In this document: positions 15,335 through 22,127 of the stretch, piece after piece
Position numbering within the stretch: the stretch's first letter is position 1
How the letters are laid out: each line of letters begins with the position of its first letter
Assembly (NCBI GenBank): GCA_031550405.1
Contig: JAVBOP010000058.1
Coordinates: forward strand, 1-22,127
Source: JAVBOP01 sp031550405
Lineage (GTDB): Bacteria; Bacteroidota; Ignavibacteria; Kapaibacteriales; UBA2268
Length of the DNA stretch: 22,127 nucleotides
Direction of reading: 5' to 3'
Made by a program: the position numbers and the translations under genes
Notes under the pieces: generated by a model
Told to the model about the DNA's origin: nothing
Databases searched by the model: none
What the model saw: only the letters and a program-made list of their open reading frames with translations

Positions 15335-16735
15335 TTATAACAACGTTAATAATTGCTCCATTCGCATACCGCGAGAACCTTTGAGCAAAACAGCAATTGT
15401 ATCGACGGAATATTGGTTCGAAATATTGCATAAATGTTTTGCAATATCAGTGAAAAATGAATATTTTTTAATTTTTCTGCTGTTAATATTTTCTGCCGCC
15501 ATGTGCATATTATCTCCAATAATCCAGACTTCATCAAGCATATCGCAGGCATAATTTAAGATTTTTACATGCTCCTCGTGCGAACTGGTGCCAAGCTCAA
15601 ACATATCGCCGAGAATTGCCAGCCGCAGTTTTGCAGTTTTGCAAAGCGCCAGTGTTTGAATCGACATTTCCATTGACGTCGGATTGGCATTATAGCAGTC
15701 GTTTAAAATTAACAGATTTTCATTTTCAAAAAGTTCCATTCTTGCATATCCGTTATTTTCCTCCGGCTTATAGCTTTCAATTCCAAGCTTGATTTCATTT
15801 GCAGATAAACCCAAAGCATAACCAATAGTTATCGCAGCAGCAGCATTCAAACCCGCTGCAATGCCAATTAAATTTGAATTTGCCACCACGCTCTCACTGT
15901 CAACAGAAAATGAAAGTATTGATTGCAAGCTGTCATTCATTTGAATATTTACGCGAAAATCAGCTTCATTATTCGTTGCGTAAGTTATATACTTACTTAT
16001 TACTTGCGTGTATTTTTTCAGTCGCTCATCGTCGTTATTTATCAAACAAATTCCACTATAATTATTCAGCACGCCAAAAAGAAGCGTCTCTTCAATTTCC
16101 ACATTATCCAAATCAATCAGCTCTTCGAGATGTTCCTTGCCAATATTCGTAATCAGCCCAAAGTTTGGCTGCAAAATATTAGCCAATATCGCTATTTCGC
16201 CCGGCGAATTAGTGCCGATTTCAATCACCGCCGCTTCCGTTTTTTCATCAAACTGGAATATTGCCATCGGAACACCAATCTGATTATTAAAATTTTTTAA
16301 TGTTTTTATGACATTAAATTTCTGCGAAAGCACAGCTGCCGCAAGCTCCTTGGTTGTGGTCTTTCCGTTCGAGCCAGCTATTGCAACGATTGGAAAATCA
16401 AATTTTATTCGATGGATAAATGCAAGTTCGCCAAGCGCTTTCAACGTATCAGGCACAATAATTAGCGGCAAGTTTAATGAATTTTTATTCATTTTTATCC
16501 ATTGATTTGATACAACGGCGGCGGCCGCTCCTTTGCCAATTGCATCCGCTACATGCTCGTGTCCATCGAACCGTTCGCCTTTCAAGGCAAAGAAAAGATT
16601 GTCCTGCTCAATACTTCGCGAATCCGTCGATACACCGGCAGCCTGCCAATTTTGATATAGATTTTGCATTTCAACATTGGCAAACGCAGCCTGAATCTCA
16701 GAAAAATTAAATTTGGCAAAATTTTTCACAATCAA
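15335..16735 (-). CDS. murF: UDP-N-acetylmuramoyl-tripeptide--D-alanyl-D-alanine ligase
   Basis: Mur ligase that adds D-Ala-D-Ala to UDP-MurNAc-tripeptide, the last cytoplasmic step of peptidoglycan precursor synthesis, using ATP. The 466 residues are the normal length. The N-terminal substrate domain includes VSTDSRSIEQDNLFFALKGE, the ATP loop is GSNGKTTTK (121-129), the central domain has ITNIGKEHLE, and the C-terminal domain has NDCYNANPTSM and LAILGDMFELG, all strong MurF markers. The start is TTG at 16735 (an in-frame GTG lies at 16729), and TTG overlaps the stop of the upstream PAS gene as TTGA. The porin gene follows after 24 bp. No other mur gene is in the window, so this is a detached member of the pathway. 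Confidence 0.96.
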   Translation of the reverse strand: MIVKNFAKFNFSEIQAAFANVEMQNLYQNWQAAGVSTDSRSIEQDNLFFALKGERFDGHEHVADAIGKGAAAAVVSNQWIKMNKNSLNLPLIIVPDTLKALGELAFIHRIKFDFPIVAIAGSNGKTTTKELAAAVLSQKFNVIKTLKNFNNQIGVPMAIFQFDEKTEAAVIEIGTNSPGEIAILANILQPNFGLITNIGKEHLEELIDLDNVEIEETLLFGVLNNYSGICLINNDDERLKKYTQVISKYITYATNNEADFRVNIQMNDSLQSILSFSVDSESVVANSNLIGIAAGLNAAAAITIGYALGLSANEIKLGIESYKPEENNGYARMELFENENLLILNDCYNANPTSMEMSIQTLALCKTAKLRLAILGDMFELGTSSHEEHVKILNYACDMLDEVWIIGDNMHMAAENINSRKIKKYSFFTDIAKHLCNISNQYSVDTIAVLLKGSRGMRMEQLLTLL

Positions 16736-17058
16736 TCTCTATTATGGTGTGTTAAATCTTGAGGCAGAAGAATGGAGATTTCTATAAGTCCAGCAATTTC
16801 GCCATTTTCAAACCATGGTGCTTGGTGAATTAATTTTTTTATACCATTTTTTTCAATCGAATAAGTATTGGCAGTTTTGCCAGACAGGATAAAATTAATT
16901 TTATCTATAGATTTTTCTGAATGGCATTTAAACAAATGTTCGCCTGTTTTCGTATTCGGGAATGTAGTTTTTGATTTTTCGTTCATATAAACGATTATTG
17001 CGTTCTTATCGCAAATGGTAACAGCGGAATCAAACTCTTTAAAATAATCAAAATTCAT
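16732..17058 (-). CDS. single-domain PAS protein, 108 aa
   Basis: Small cytoplasmic PAS-fold protein with no attached kinase, cyclase or DNA-binding domain. Counting from the ATG at 17058, the sequence runs MNFDYFKEFDSAVTICDKNA, with PAS core IIVYMNEKSK, a HLFKCHSEKSIDKI segment and a late EKNGIKKLIHQAPWFENGEI block before a final GLIEISILLP strand. The 'CH' and 'PWF(E)NG' pair is shared by a group of short PAS proteins I recall from Bacteroidota and Clostridia whose role is undefined. A longer TTG start at 17115 would add 19 residues not expected for the family. Its stop overlaps the murF start by 4 bp, so the two are probably coupled. The ligand is not evident. Confidence 0.78.
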   Translation of the reverse strand: MNFDYFKEFDSAVTICDKNAIIVYMNEKSKTTFPNTKTGEHLFKCHSEKSIDKINFILSGKTANTYSIEKNGIKKLIHQAPWFENGEIAGLIEISILLPQDLTHHNRD

Positions 17059-17242
17059 AAATTTCAAGTGATGTATGTTTTTTATATCCAGCTCTAAAAT
17101 ACTAAAAAATACCAAATATGCAGGTATATATTTTTTAGTGCGACAGCATTAAAAGTATGGTATATATACGTTGCAATCAATTTTAACTAACGCTATTCAA
17201 TATTACTAATTATATTATTTAAAACAAAATTAAGGAATAATA

Positions 17243-18304
17243 ATGAAAAAATTATTACTTTTGGCAAGTATTGCCTTACTGTCATTTAATTCTGTGAATG
17301 CAGAAGTTTTTAATCTGGAAATCGGAGGCGACTCCTACTATGTAACCGACAACGCTAGCATTGGTTATGGCGAGGAAAGAGCCGCAACTAACAGCAACCT
17401 GTTTAAAGATAAATTCAGTCTGAATACGGCAATCCTCTCTGGGAGAGGCACAGGCGAAAATTGGTCGGCAAGCGTTGGCTTGGCAGTTACTGATGGCGGC
17501 GCTGTATCGTTGGAACAAGCCAATTTGACATTTCGCTTGGTCGGTGGCTTGTGGCTGGAAGGCGGCGCTATGCTTACTGCATTACCCGGCGAATTTTTCA
17601 ATTATACTTGGGATAACTGGCTTACAAATTATTCATTATTTTCTCTGTACTGTCCAAACGAAGGCGCCGGAGTTGGCTTGATATATAATTTTAGCGACGA
17701 TATAAACGGTCGTGTGCGAGTGCTGAATTCCGGTTTTGACGGCTATGATGACAATAATTTGAGCAAAAGCGTGGAAATTGCCTTTCAATTCGGCAATTTA
17801 TTTGATGACTGGACGCTGGGAATTGGCGCTGAATTAGGCAACGAAGAGCCAGAGGGAATGCCGTCTAAGTTCCAGACTTTTTCAACAGTTATGCTGACAG
17901 GACATTTTGCAGAAAATCTGGAAGGTATGCTCAACCTTGGGCTTTTCACAAAAGATGTTGAAAAGGACGGCGCCACTTCGATGGGTATGTCGTTCGGCGC
18001 CAATGCTCAGATTAGATATACTTTTGCGGAAAAATACAGCACGACAGCTCGAGTGGCATATATGAACAATGAAGATGGTATCATGGAAGATTTGAATGGA
18101 AATAGCGGCATACAGTTTGGCTTGGGCGTGGAATACAAGCCGAGCTCATTTTCTTATATCAGGCTCGAAGGCAACTATTTATCGATGAGCGGCGGTGAAG
18201 AAGACGGGAAAATGTTTTTGAGAAATGATGTGCTCGAAAACACGCGCATGGACTTAAGCATATCCGCAGGCGTTTATTTTGATTTATTAAGTTTAATTAA
18301 ATAA
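17243..18304 (+). CDS. outer-membrane beta-barrel protein, 353 aa
   Basis: Predicted outer-membrane porin-like protein of 353 residues. Signal peptide MKKLLLLASIALLSFNSVNA ends in the cleavage motif VNA before EVF. The mature chain is built of short alternating strands separated by acidic, Gly-rich loops: WSASVGLAVTDGG, LTFRLVGGLWLEGGAML, GVGLIYNFSDDINGRVRVL, WTLGIGAELG, GMLNLGLFTK, AQIRYTFAEKYSTTARVAYM, IQFGLGVEYK and a final MDLSISAGVYFDL. This is a barrel of the size of carbohydrate-selective or OprD-like porins, but no family is assigned. AAGGA at 17232-17236, 6 bp before the ATG, is one of the few clear Shine-Dalgarno sites. A stem-loop lies about 24 bp after the stop, and the gene appears monocistronic, divergent from the PAS-murF block. 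Confidence 0.82.
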   Translation: MKKLLLLASIALLSFNSVNAEVFNLEIGGDSYYVTDNASIGYGEERAATNSNLFKDKFSLNTAILSGRGTGENWSASVGLAVTDGGAVSLEQANLTFRLVGGLWLEGGAMLTALPGEFFNYTWDNWLTNYSLFSLYCPNEGAGVGLIYNFSDDINGRVRVLNSGFDGYDDNNLSKSVEIAFQFGNLFDDWTLGIGAELGNEEPEGMPSKFQTFSTVMLTGHFAENLEGMLNLGLFTKDVEKDGATSMGMSFGANAQIRYTFAEKYSTTARVAYMNNEDGIMEDLNGNSGIQFGLGVEYKPSSFSYIRLEGNYLSMSGGEEDGKMFLRNDVLENTRMDLSISAGVYFDLLSLIK

Positions 18305-18665
18305 TTTTAATTATTGCACACGGTATACATGGCGGCTTTCGTTCATAGCCGCTATGATTCTTATATCAATACAGTTAAATTATCCATATGTTAAATAGTT
18401 GTTGGAGAAACCACCCAAAGGAAATCACATACATTTTCTGCATAAATATTCAGAAATATTATAAAGTAAAAAAAATCCCACAAATTATTATCAAAAATTA
18501 ATTCTATTTCTTCAGAACGAGGCGTCATGGGCCCTGCTCCCACGATTATAACAATAGGATTTATTAAAATATATTCAGAAACTATGAAAAAGGTATGGCA
18601 ATATTGGTTGATAAATTAATATTGCTATTTTTGTTATATTTGTGATATATAATTTTAGAAACCAT
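18305..18665. other. 361-bp gene-free stretch with a possible gene relic
   Basis: Apart from the stem-loop at 18328-18356, no gene is called. A locally GC-rich patch at about 18514-18552 stands out. On the minus strand it lies in a reading frame open from about 18618 to a stop at about 18401, including ILINPIVIIVGAGPMTPRSE, with no good start codon or ribosome site. The only ATG in that frame would give about 45 residues. This looks like a decayed fragment or chance. The stretch must also contain the promoter for the TPR gene that follows. Confidence 0.35.
18328..18356 (+). terminator. stem-loop after the 353-aa outer-membrane protein gene
   Basis: CATGGCGGCT (18328-18337) can pair with AGCCGCTATG (18347-18356) over ten positions with one G-U, around a 9-nt loop. 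It lies 24 bp past the stop. The downstream T tract is poor, so termination may be inefficient or need another factor. Confidence 0.55.
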
Positions 18666-19997
18666 ATGCAGATACCACAAAATATTAAAGAAGCTAAAGC
18701 CTTGATTTCTAAGGGCGATGAGTTACTGAAAGCAGAAAATTTCGATAAGGCTCTCGAATGCTATTCCCGCGCGATAAAATCGGATGCAAAAGCAAATTTT
18801 GCATATTTTAAGCGTGGACAGGTTTTTGTGCTGCAAGGCAGGATAAATGATGCCATAGCTGACTTCAACAGTGCGATTGCGCTAAATCCAGAATTTTCAT
18901 TTGCTTACTATAAGCGTGGCCTTGCATATATTGAATTGAAGCAGTTCCGTATTGCAATAGAAGATTTTTCGCGTGCATTGATGCTAAATTCAGAAATTAA
19001 ATATGTTTACTCGAAGCGTGGATATTGCTATTCCATAATCAAAGAGTATGATTTGGCTGTCGCTGATTTGTCAAAGGCTATAGAATTTGATCCGGCTAAC
19101 GCTAATTCGTTTTTTTATTTGGGCAGCGCATATTTTATGAAAAAGGAATATGAAACAGCAATCGAAAACTATTCTCGTGCAATTCTCCTAAATGCTAATG
19201 ATAACAAGCCTTACCTGTCTCGCGCTATTGCTCAGATTAATATGGGAAAAAATTCTGAGGCATTGATGGATTTGGATAATGCCATTAGAATCGACCCTAC
19301 TTCCAAGTTTGCATACCAATATCGGGCGGCGGTAAATATACGGTTAAAATATTATGAAAATGCGATTTTAGATATAGATAAATTAATAAAACTTAAGGTT
19401 GAGGATAAAAAAAATTATATAAATCGGGCGTATTGCTATTTTCATCTTAAGAATTACGACACGGCGATTAGCGATTATAACAAGGCTTTAACCTTCGACG
19501 AAAACGATGCGGCAACGTACCTCTATCGCGCCAATGCTTTTTTTCACGCGGGGCGGATAGATGAAGCTATTACTGATTACACGCGGGCTATAGACATTGA
19601 ACCGAAGTATTTTTCGGCGTATTATTCGCTGGGGCATTGCTATTCGCATTCAGGCAATTACCGCGAGGCGATAAAAAATTTTTCCAAATCGATAATTGCA
19701 TCGCCGCGGTTTTATCAGGCGTATGCTGCGCGCGGTGTCGCTTTCCTAAAAATAAAGCATGTGCAAAAGGCTTTGGAGGATTTTACGCTGGCATTGGAAA
19801 TCAATCCGGAATTGCCGCAAGTCTATTTAAACCGTGCAATTGCATTTAGAATGCACGACAGACTGGAAGACGCTGCAAGGGATTTTATCGACTATCTTAT
19901 CCTTACCCCGAAAGTGAACAAGCAGACTAATCAAATCAAAAACTGGCTGCGCAAAAACGGCTTCCCATACGAAGCCATCAACCGTAACTTGGAATAA
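18666..19997 (+). CDS. TPR-repeat protein, twelve tandem 34-residue repeats
   Basis: A 443-residue protein made almost entirely of canonical tetratricopeptide repeats. Twelve uninterrupted 34-residue units run from about residue 12 to 419, each with the pattern AYxxRGxxYxxxxxYxxAIxDFxxAIxLxP. They are followed by a capping helix with NQIKNWLRKNGF. No signal peptide or membrane helix is present, so it should be cytoplasmic, acting as a protein-binding scaffold; the partner is unknown. I chose the ATG at 18666 (MQIPQNI); a GTG at 18642 would add eight residues and is less likely. Third-position GC rises in the last third of the gene, a mild internal shift. It is followed by a palindromic repeat 51 bp past the stop, then nuoN. 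Confidence 0.88.
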   Translation: MQIPQNIKEAKALISKGDELLKAENFDKALECYSRAIKSDAKANFAYFKRGQVFVLQGRINDAIADFNSAIALNPEFSFAYYKRGLAYIELKQFRIAIEDFSRALMLNSEIKYVYSKRGYCYSIIKEYDLAVADLSKAIEFDPANANSFFYLGSAYFMKKEYETAIENYSRAILLNANDNKPYLSRAIAQINMGKNSEALMDLDNAIRIDPTSKFAYQYRAAVNIRLKYYENAILDIDKLIKLKVEDKKNYINRAYCYFHLKNYDTAISDYNKALTFDENDAATYLYRANAFFHAGRIDEAITDYTRAIDIEPKYFSAYYSLGHCYSHSGNYREAIKNFSKSIIASPRFYQAYAARGVAFLKIKHVQKALEDFTLALEINPELPQVYLNRAIAFRMHDRLEDAARDFIDYLILTPKVNKQTNQIKNWLRKNGFPYEAINRNLE

Positions 19998-20048
19998 TAC
20001 CATAAGCTTACTTAACAATAACTATGGAATTATCCGAAGCAAACATAT

Positions 20049-20072
20049 ATTTATGAATATTTTTTAATAAAT
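20049..20072. repeat. palindromic mini-repeat, copy 6 (one mismatch)
   Basis: ATTTATGAA (20049-20057), spacer TATTTT, TTAATAAAT (20064-20072), one mismatch between the arms. It lies 51 bp past the TPR gene stop and about 176 bp before the nuoN start. The rest of 19998-20248 shows no other clear element. Confidence 0.6.
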
Positions 20073-20248
20073 ATATCTGCATATAGTCATATATCTTGCA
20101 TAAATTACCATTCCTGATGCGCATTGATGAATATCGCATATCAATACTCTTATGCCATCTAAAAAATAAAATGGTTATTTAGTGCAAATTCCTTATATTA
20201 GTAGACTGTTTATTGCTGTATCATAGCTATTATTTAAGTGAAATTAAA

Positions 20249-21730
20249 ATGAATATTTTCGAAATTCAATTGGCATTGCCGCTGGTAGCAACCTTTGCAC
20301 TAATACTCTTACTCATTATATTGGATGCATTTACCGGCAAAAATAAAAATATCAACTACGCTGTATCTATTCTCGGCTTAATAGCGGTGGCTGTTGCGGG
20401 AGGATACACATTGCACCTGCATCCGACCGTTTTCATAAATCCTGATGCTACTGCATTTTTTTCAAAAAATATGCTGCTGTTTGGAGGATATGCCGCATTT
20501 TTCGACATAATATTCGCATTGGCGGGCATATTGACAATGTGCGTCGCGAAGGAGTATTTTGATGAAAACTATGCCAATTACAAGGAATTTTACTCCATGC
20601 TGATAATTTCCATATTCGGCATGATGTGCATAGCCCACTCGAATCACATGATCATCTTATTCCTCGGTATAGAGGTGATGTCTATATCTTTCTATGTTTT
20701 AACAGGTTACATAAGAACGCGCAATCATGCAGTGGAAGGCGCTATGAAGTATTTTCTGCTTGGTGCATTCGCCTCGGGCTTTCTGCTATATGGTATTGCT
20801 ATGATATATGGCGCAACCAATGCACTGTATTACGATGAAATAAAGACTGCTATAGTTAGCGCTTCCATTACTCCATTATATCTGAAACTTGGTTTGGGAT
20901 TGCTTGCAGTAGGCATATTCTTTAAAATTGCCGCATTTCCATTCCATCAATGGGCAGCCGATGTATACCAAGCCGCACCAACTCCTGTATCGGGCTTTAT
21001 GAGTACGGCAGGCAAAGTGGCTGCTATTGCTGCATTTGTTGGCATTTCGCGCGCACTGATACCTACCGATACTTTGGATATATCTATCCTCAGCTTCAAC
21101 CACAGCATACAGATGCTTATTGCACTTATCGCTGCGGCAACTATGATTATTGGGAATATAACCGCACTTGTCCAGAAAAATATTAAGCGGATGCTTGCAT
21201 ATTCTTCAATAGGGCACGCCGGCTATTTGCTTATGGGCATTGTTGCTAACAATGACAATGGGTTTGCAGGAATTTTATACTATGCAATTGCATATACGCT
21301 GACTCAAGTAGGAGCATTTGCGGTGGTTGGCGCTGTCGAAGGAAAGGACGAGACCAATCTGGCGGTGGATAGCTATTCAGGACTTGCAGAGGTTAGACCC
21401 GTGATAGCGGCATTAATGGCAATGTTCATGTTTTCGCTGGCAGGCATACCTCCTTTTGCAGGGTTTTTCGGCAAATATTTCCTGTTTAAAGCCACGATAG
21501 AAGCTGGATATACATGGCTAACCATTATAGCTGTAATGACTTCCATAATATCGGTATATTATTATTTATCCATCATCATAAAAATGTACTTCAAAGAAAA
21601 AATTTCCGAATTGACCGTCCGCCGCTGCAAATTATCTAAAATCACACTCGGGCTAACAGCTTTCGGCATCCTGTTTTTTGGCATCTTTTCCTACTTGATA
21701 ATAAACTTCAGCTCCCTGTTATTCAGGTAA
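20249..21730 (+). CDS. nuoN: NADH-quinone oxidoreductase subunit N
   Basis: NuoN is one of the three antiporter-like proton-pumping membrane subunits of complex I. The 493 residues from the ATG at 20249 form about 14 transmembrane helices and match the family length. Landmarks are the TM5 glutamate in FLGIEVMSISFYVLTGY, the lysine in AMKYFLLGAFASG, the FFKIAAFPFHQWAADVYQ stretch with the central lysine and proton-path His, and APTPVSGFMSTAGKVA. The later KRMLAYSSIGHAGYLLMGI and GIPPFAGFFGKYFLF motifs carry the distal lysine. An upstream TTG at 20213 would add 12 polar residues and is not favoured. nuoN is normally last in the nuo operon, but nuoM and nuoL are not immediately upstream, so the operon has been split or rearranged. 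A short ORF begins 2 bp after the stop. Confidence 0.96.
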   Translation: MNIFEIQLALPLVATFALILLLIILDAFTGKNKNINYAVSILGLIAVAVAGGYTLHLHPTVFINPDATAFFSKNMLLFGGYAAFFDIIFALAGILTMCVAKEYFDENYANYKEFYSMLIISIFGMMCIAHSNHMIILFLGIEVMSISFYVLTGYIRTRNHAVEGAMKYFLLGAFASGFLLYGIAMIYGATNALYYDEIKTAIVSASITPLYLKLGLGLLAVGIFFKIAAFPFHQWAADVYQAAPTPVSGFMSTAGKVAAIAAFVGISRALIPTDTLDISILSFNHSIQMLIALIAAATMIIGNITALVQKNIKRMLAYSSIGHAGYLLMGIVANNDNGFAGILYYAIAYTLTQVGAFAVVGAVEGKDETNLAVDSYSGLAEVRPVIAALMAMFMFSLAGIPPFAGFFGKYFLFKATIEAGYTWLTIIAVMTSIISVYYYLSIIIKMYFKEKISELTVRRCKLSKITLGLTAFGILFFGIFSYLIINFSSLLFR

Positions 21731-21732
21731 AA

Positions 21733-21849
21733 ATGCAGGAAAAGATAGAAGGTACAATTATTAAGCTTGTGCGAAAAATCGAAAATCCGTCTGCACCACC
21801 CCTTCAGAGAAGGCTATTGTTACGTTGTTGTTGCTTATGTGATTGTTAA
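21733..21849 (+). pseudogene. 5' end of an unidentified gene, apparently cut off by an IS1-type element
   Basis: An ATG 2 bp past the nuoN stop, with AGG five bases upstream, opens a frame reading MQEKIEGTIIKLVRKIENPS then APPLQR up to about 21810. This has gene-like codon use and no homology I recognise. From about 21812 the frame reads into the presumed insertion-sequence end and becomes LLLRCCCLCDC before a TAA at 21847-21849, overlapping the transposase stop on the other strand. The tight spacing to nuoN suggests it was the next gene of the same operon. A chance ORF is the alternative. The rest of the gene, if it survives, should lie beyond the far end of the insertion sequence, outside the window. 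Confidence 0.45.
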
Positions 21850-22127
21850 TTCATAATCAAAATCATGTAAGGTTTTATCTAAAAACAAATCTAATATAAT
21901 CTCCAGCATTTTCAACGACTTAGTGTATCTTTTAGTTTTTCTGTTAAATCGTGCTAAATTGTCTCTGAACGAAGAATTTGAACTTACAATCAGATGCGTT
22001 TCTGCCTTCGTCATCGTATGAACCTCCGGAACATCCTGAAAAATCACGTCATAACAACTGTTGGCATCCGTAAAAATATGCCGAATTTTACCAGCAATTG
22101 ATTTCGCTTTTTCATAAATATTTTTTG
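21812..22127 (-). mobile_element. IS1-type insertion sequence, right-hand part (continues past window)
   Basis: The element runs off the right edge. Its inner end is placed at about 21812, where GGCTATTGTTACGTTGTTG begins 23 bp outside the transposase stop, a plausible terminal inverted repeat starting with GG. The other end is not visible, so neither the inverted repeat nor a target duplication can be checked. The boundary is inferred; the transposase identity is stronger. Confidence 0.55.
21835..22127 (-). CDS. IS1-family transposase, C-terminal fragment (5' end outside window)
   Basis: Reading on the minus strand from base 22125, the frame stays open for 96 residues to a TAA at 21835-21837. 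It includes RHIFTDANSCYDVIFQD, with one of the conserved catalytic aspartates of the DDE fold, then HTMTKAETHLIVSSNSSFRD, NLARFNRKTKRYTKS and a variable tail. The HTMTKAETH / NLARFNRKTKRY combination matches the C-terminal half of IS1-family transposases. In these, the position after THLI is normally the catalytic Glu (IE), but here the codon at 21985-21987 is GTA, Val, one base from GAA. If the alignment is right this copy is catalytically dead. A GTG at 22047 gives only the last 70 residues and is not a true start. Confidence 0.85.
   Translation of the reverse strand, partial: KNIYEKAKSIAGKIRHIFTDANSCYDVIFQDVPEVHTMTKAETHLIVSSNSSFRDNLARFNRKTKRYTKSLKMLEIILDLFLDKTLHDFDYELTIT

Noticed and set aside
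16476..16493. Inverted repeat AATGAAT-N4-ATTCATT, similar to the mini-repeat family
   Set aside because: It has a different arm and spacer length and is inside the murF coding sequence in a Met-Asn-Lys-Asn stretch, so it is not counted as a family copy.
17050..17058. ATTTATGAA arm at the start codon of the PAS gene
   Set aside because: Only one arm is present and the partner arm is absent at the N6 distance; ATTTATGAA can arise by chance at AT-rich ATG starts.
18388..18501. 37-codon plus-strand ORF starting MLNSCWRNHPKE
   Set aside because: No ribosome-binding site, no recognisable motif, and AT-rich tail; likely chance in a gene-free stretch.
682..20072. The palindromic repeats as a CRISPR array or integron attachment sites
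   Set aside because: Copies are scattered kilobases apart rather than regularly spaced, and there are no cas genes, integrase or cassette-like gene order.
22111..22119. TTCATAAAT arm near the right edge
   Set aside because: It is a single arm inside the transposase coding frame (codons for Ile-Tyr-Glu) with no partner at the required spacing.

Overview
The window is AT-rich bacterial chromosome, mostly housekeeping genes, from a Gram-negative member of the Bacteroidota/Ignavibacteriota/Kapabacteria side of the FCB group. This placement is inferred from four things: a DUF3098-type small membrane protein, several signal-peptide-bearing outer-membrane barrels, weak or absent Shine-Dalgarno sites, and TAnnTTTG-like promoter boxes. 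The genus cannot be read from the sequence. No rRNA, tRNA, CRISPR array or prophage was seen.

Layout. Bases 1-1207 (+) hold the 3' two thirds of trpS and an unrecognised 166-aa protein. Bases 1228-6168 (-) hold a DUF3098-like membrane protein, era (their ends overlap) and smc. Bases 6400-7281 (+) encode an AraC-type regulator with a GyrI-like effector domain. It ends at a strong bidirectional stem-loop that also closes a 63-aa orphan resembling the extreme C-terminus of a type I restriction specificity subunit. A TPR lipoprotein (-) follows, then rsmG and a small membrane protein (+). Bases 9899-17058 are a seven-gene block on the minus strand: PAS protein, murF, DcaP-like porin, rlmN, an outer-membrane barrel, a hotdog thioesterase and a GH3 beta-N-acetylglucosaminidase. 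Bases 17243-21730 (+) hold another outer-membrane barrel, a protein of twelve TPRs and nuoN. The right edge is the 3' end of an IS1-type insertion sequence.

How the genes relate. The minus-strand block combines peptidoglycan precursor synthesis (murF), probable muropeptide recycling (GH3) and envelope proteins. The PAS gene and murF overlap by 4 bp and are probably translationally coupled. rsmG and rlmN modify rRNA, and era with smc serve ribosome assembly and chromosome organisation. nuoN indicates a proton-pumping complex I, probably with its other subunit genes elsewhere.

Most notable points: (1) a family of six AT-rich palindromic mini-repeats, ATTTATGAA-N6-TTCATAAAT, all in intergenic gaps and five lying 0-51 bp past a stop codon; (2) an IS1-type element that appears to have cut off a short gene starting 2 bp after nuoN, with a Val codon where the transposase family's catalytic Glu is expected; (3) the HsdS C-terminal orphan; (4) a single-domain PAS protein coupled to murF. 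I found no complete new defence or biosynthetic system.
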